A model generated the notes under the pieces. It was not told the origin of the DNA, did not search any database, and was given only the letters and a program-made list of their open reading frames with translations. Below, one piece after another: positions 60,540 through 64,000 of a stretch of 64,000 bases of DNA (its first letter is position 1; the number at the start of each line of letters is the position of its first letter). This stretch comes from Sphagnum magellanicum (lineage: Eukaryota; Streptophyta; Sphagnopsida; Sphagnales; Sphagnaceae), in contig CM038920.1 of the NCBI GenBank assembly GCA_021904315.1, positions 12,648,001 through 12,712,000 of the forward strand. Reading direction: 5' to 3'. Position numbers and translations under genes: made by a program.

Positions 60540-63079
60540 TGAGTGAATCAGCCCCCATGACTGCACCAGTCCCATTTTGGATCGAGGGCAATTCATCCAT
60601 CGACTTTGGGTTGGCCAACCACTTGCAACAATTTCATTTTGCACAGGTTTTTAAAAAAGAAGTCCCTTTTTTTTTACCTTTTTTTTTCAAACCCGTTTTA
60701 CAAACCTACCAACCCCATTCTAGGGCCTGCAACCCCTCTTACTCTTCCCCTTCCTGCATTTTTGGTGGGCCCAACACTCTAATGTCAAGTGTCTCCAGGC
60801 GCAAAACACATAACTCCATTTCTAGCGCCATCACTTGTTCCAGTGTGAGCTCCATTGTGTCATTGCCATCACTTGTTCTAATGTGAGCTCTATTGCACCA
60901 TTGCCATCGCCTATGTCTCGATGTACACTCTACACCTTACCCCCTTTTGTTAATTTTTTTTTTCTTCTTTTATTTTGCATTGTGATGTAGAAGGTAACAA
61001 TGAATAGTTGTTTGTCATTGTCTTCCTCTTCGTGTTGCCCTAGTACAAAAGACAATGATGAGTAGTTGCGTTGCTTGTCATTGTCTTCTTTGTGTTGCTA
61101 AAAGGGTTTTGATATGCAATACCCTCATCATTTCAAAAAGGTGGTGGGGTGCAATATCCTCATCATGTTTACAATAAACTTGCTGATTTTTTTCGCTAGA
61201 TTTTTTTGTAGACTCAATTCCAAACCCAGATCTTGCACTTCAAAAGGTTCCTCCTCCAACGCAAGATGAACATGGAGATGTAATGGAAGAGAATGAATGG
61301 GTTCATGAAGGCTCAAGAAGGTGTTGCAAGGTGAATGCATGCACTAGTTTTTATGTGGCCAAGCGGTTGTTTCATAGACACTTGGACCAAACACATGGCC
61401 TTCAAACGCAATTAGGTAGATTTAGGTGTCCATCTATTCGTCCTAGGGGTCTTAGGTGATAAGACCACACTTCTATGAATGTTGAACAATTCACATGCAA
61501 AGCAAAAATAGAATGAGAAGAAGGCCTTTGATCAAGTAAAAAGAAAACATAATCTAAATGGGATGAACTTCAAACCCAAGTGCAACAAATGCAAAAGGTA
61601 TGGTAGCCTTGGTTGGTATGTTTAACCTCCAACATGTTGGGCATCATTGGCATTTCGCATGGGGGGTGGGGTTCATCCCACAAAGTGCATGGTGTAGCTA
61701 GAAGAAAAATGACAACCTTGTTGAAGCAATTTGAACAAGCATAGTAGCTTATGCAAAACTTTTCAAAGTTGCATGAGGTATTTGGAATTGAACATTGGAG
61801 TCCAATAAGTGTAATTGAATAAAAGAAATGGATGTAATAGCAAAGTATCATGATTCAAAAATTATTCATGGATGTTATGTTTACATATTTAAGCTATTTT
61901 TTCTATTAACATTATTTGCATTTTAAAATTGGAATCTAATTTGTTTTAACATTTTTTTGTGCTAAGCTTTGAGGCACAACAAAGGAGACTTTTGTGGCTA
62001 ATGCGATTTGACTTGCATTTGAACATCATTAGTTGTTCACTCATCATCATGATGCAGCAAAAGCTATGGTAGCTACAACAAATTATCACACCAACATGGA
62101 CATTGCATTTAATTCATCCTCTTTGGATGAATAATCATAAATATGTCATTGTAGTTGAACTTGTAGTGAGGCTTTAATGCATGTACCCACCATTTTTGTA
62201 TCAAGCCATTGTAACTTAACTTGGCATGATATTTTTTTGTCACCATCATTTTTGTAGTGTGGCCGCTTGAACATTTTTATATCAATCTGCTTGTTTTAAT
62301 TTTGAAACCTAATTTTGGGATTTGTAAATTTTGGGATCACTTTATGCCATGTTGCACACAATATCCCTATCCACCACGAATGGATTACATTTACCACAAA
62401 CCAAATGAGCAATAGCTTCATCTAATAGGGTTAACACATTCTATGGCCATGCTAAAGCATTTAAACAAAACCATCATGAATGTAAGTTGAAGGTCATTAT
62501 TAAAATGATAAACTATGCAATATTCTCATTATCCTTATCATGAAATACCTACACAATAACCTTAAGGAAAAAATATATTTTAATACTTTTATATAATTAT
62601 ATTTCCCGCATTCATGAAATGACCTCTTGATGCATAGACCATTTCTTTATGTGGGTATTGTAAACTTTTGATCTTCTATTGTCAATGGTTTGGGTTCTCC
62701 ATAAAGCCCCTCAAATTGCAATACCCACATTGTCAACTAACCCATGTTCATGTTACATTACCTTCATCTAAACTTTTGCTTAATATGTGTTTCTTTTTTG
62801 TTAACATTTATATTATTTTCATGGAATATTTTAAAGATGAATTTATGTATTCACATACACATATGTATAAGGAGGTTCATGTTTTTCTTTTGTCTTTCAT
62901 GATCTACTAAAGGGGAAGAGAATGAAGGTGACTCCATGGCAAAGGTATGAATGATATAAACCTTCCCACTTGTTTTGTTTACATTTTATTAAAGGTTGGG
63001 TTTCTTCCCCCCAAAGGTTTAAAGCACAAGTTTGATTAATACATATATAAAATTGTTTCATGTTTTTATTACACTTATG
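60540..63079. other. Intergenic DNA
   Basis: No gene recognised. Small local duplications occur near 61010-61150 (words 'ttgtcattgtcttc' and 'ccctcatcat' each occur twice or nearly so). The rest is AT-rich. Confidence 0.5.
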
Positions 63080-63540
63080 TATCCAATGTTTATAATTTGT
63101 ACATAATTTAGTGTTATGCAAAAATAATTCCAAAATTAAGTTTAACATTTAGTTATAAAAAAATTGTTAAATTTTAGCATTAAATTATGCAACCAATTTT
63201 TTTTGTGTTTATCTAATTGAGGGTGAATGTAGGGATTTTTTGTTGCAGAAAAAAGTTTTAACTCAACACTTTAGGGTTCATTTGCATTAGTATGCTTAAT
63301 TTTTCAAATTTAAGCCTATGCATCCATTAGGTTGTAATGTTTACATAATTTATGGTTTATGCAAACAAAATTTACAAATTAGGTTAAGGGTTTTTTGGTC
63401 ATTTGTATGAAATTGTTTAGTTTGTAGATGAGGATTAAAGTTTCTTTAGTTCAAATGTTTACATAATTTAAGGTTGATGCAATCCATGTAGGAATTACAC
63501 TGACCTAGATTTGGACATTTGTATTAGATATTAACGATGT
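63080..63540 (+). repeat. Diverged tandem-like repeat, period about 110-120 bp
   Basis: The phrase 'acataattta' followed by 'ggtt.atgcaa' recurs near 63105, 63344 and 63455 within similar context ('gtttacataattt', 'catttgtat'). The spacing suggests about four units of an old array, one of them too decayed to align by eye. Confidence 0.45.
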
Positions 63541-64000
63541 GGGTATTGTAGTTTCTTGAAATTTATGATTGCCCTAACCTAGGTTGTGAATGAAAAAGTA
63601 TTTGGAATACTTGCATCTTCCAACCTTTCTACGACATAAATATAAATCGTAGCAAAAATGATATGGGAATTGCAAGGACTTGGGTTATTTGTATTTCAAT
63701 TTTGTAATGGGTGCCCGATCTTAACATGAGAGTATCACGGAAACTTGGTCCATTGTCATTCAAGTCTCATCACATCATGATTTGTCCAATGTATGCAATA
63801 CCTTTAGTCATAATATTGCCATTGTGATGACAAATATTTTAAAAAAGAAAAGCTAGAATAAAACTATGCAATACTTACATTTGAAGCATAAAATCTTGGC
63901 TGGATTTTTTATGTTTCAAGCAATACCCAAATGTTACGCATAAAATACCCATCATTAATGATATAAAAAAAGTATGATGATAGTTTTGAATTTTTTTTTA
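63541..64000. other. AT-rich end of window
   Basis: Nothing recognised. Confidence 0.5.

Noticed and set aside
60284..60886. 200-codon open stretch on the + strand
   Set aside because: It starts at TTG, is rich in Ser/Pro/Phe, contains a 49-bp DNA duplication that explains its repeated peptide, and has no known domain or exon-like borders.

Overview
The window is nuclear DNA of a land plant. The evidence is small GT-AG introns, a plant-specific trihelix factor of the GT-3 type, a plant-type class 3 lipase, a CCCTAAA (plant telomere-type) tract and a CACTA transposon. The sequence is AT-rich and mostly intergenic. I cannot fix the species or even the major clade from the sequence alone.

Only two genes look intact, both on the + strand. 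The first, at about 13.5-21 kb, is a nine-coding-exon class 3 (diacylglycerol-lipase-like) lipase of about 740 residues (CDS 15311-20794) with at least two non-coding 5' exons. The second, at about 46.2-48.1 kb, is a two-exon trihelix transcription factor of 280 residues (CDS 46662-48017). Its single intron holds an in-phase, splice-ready 30-base copy of the start of exon 2.

The most striking object is a complete CACTA-type DNA transposon at 32149-40048. It has CACTACTAGGA terminal inverted repeats of 28-29 bp, a perfect 3-bp target duplication (ATT/ATT), and subterminal TTCACTA/TAGTGAA repeats. It carries no transposase that I can see. It holds pieces of three host genes: a casein kinase 1 pseudogene that keeps its introns (minus strand), a PAT10-like protein S-acyltransferase copy split in two (plus strand), and, between the two PAT10 halves, the 5' half of an ATZ/TRZ-type amidohydrolase (aminohydrolase/deaminase) with its own introns. 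The hydrolase piece replaces the roughly 31 residues of PAT10 that include the catalytic DHHC. A 60-bp telomere-like tract lies between the kinase and PAT10 pieces. This is a gene-capturing, non-autonomous 'Pack-CACTA'.

Other repeats are a dispersed family with four copies (A 90-930, B 2990-3960, C 4085-4930, D about 57340-58330), of which B and C form a close inverted pair; a decayed reverse-transcriptase element on the minus strand (about 22880-26250); a small element with hAT-like ends (45590-46038) just upstream of the trihelix gene; a 91-bp tandem array (41876-42480); and several minisatellites. The remaining intervals are AT-rich intergenic DNA where I recognise no gene. No rRNA, tRNA or CRISPR array was recognised.
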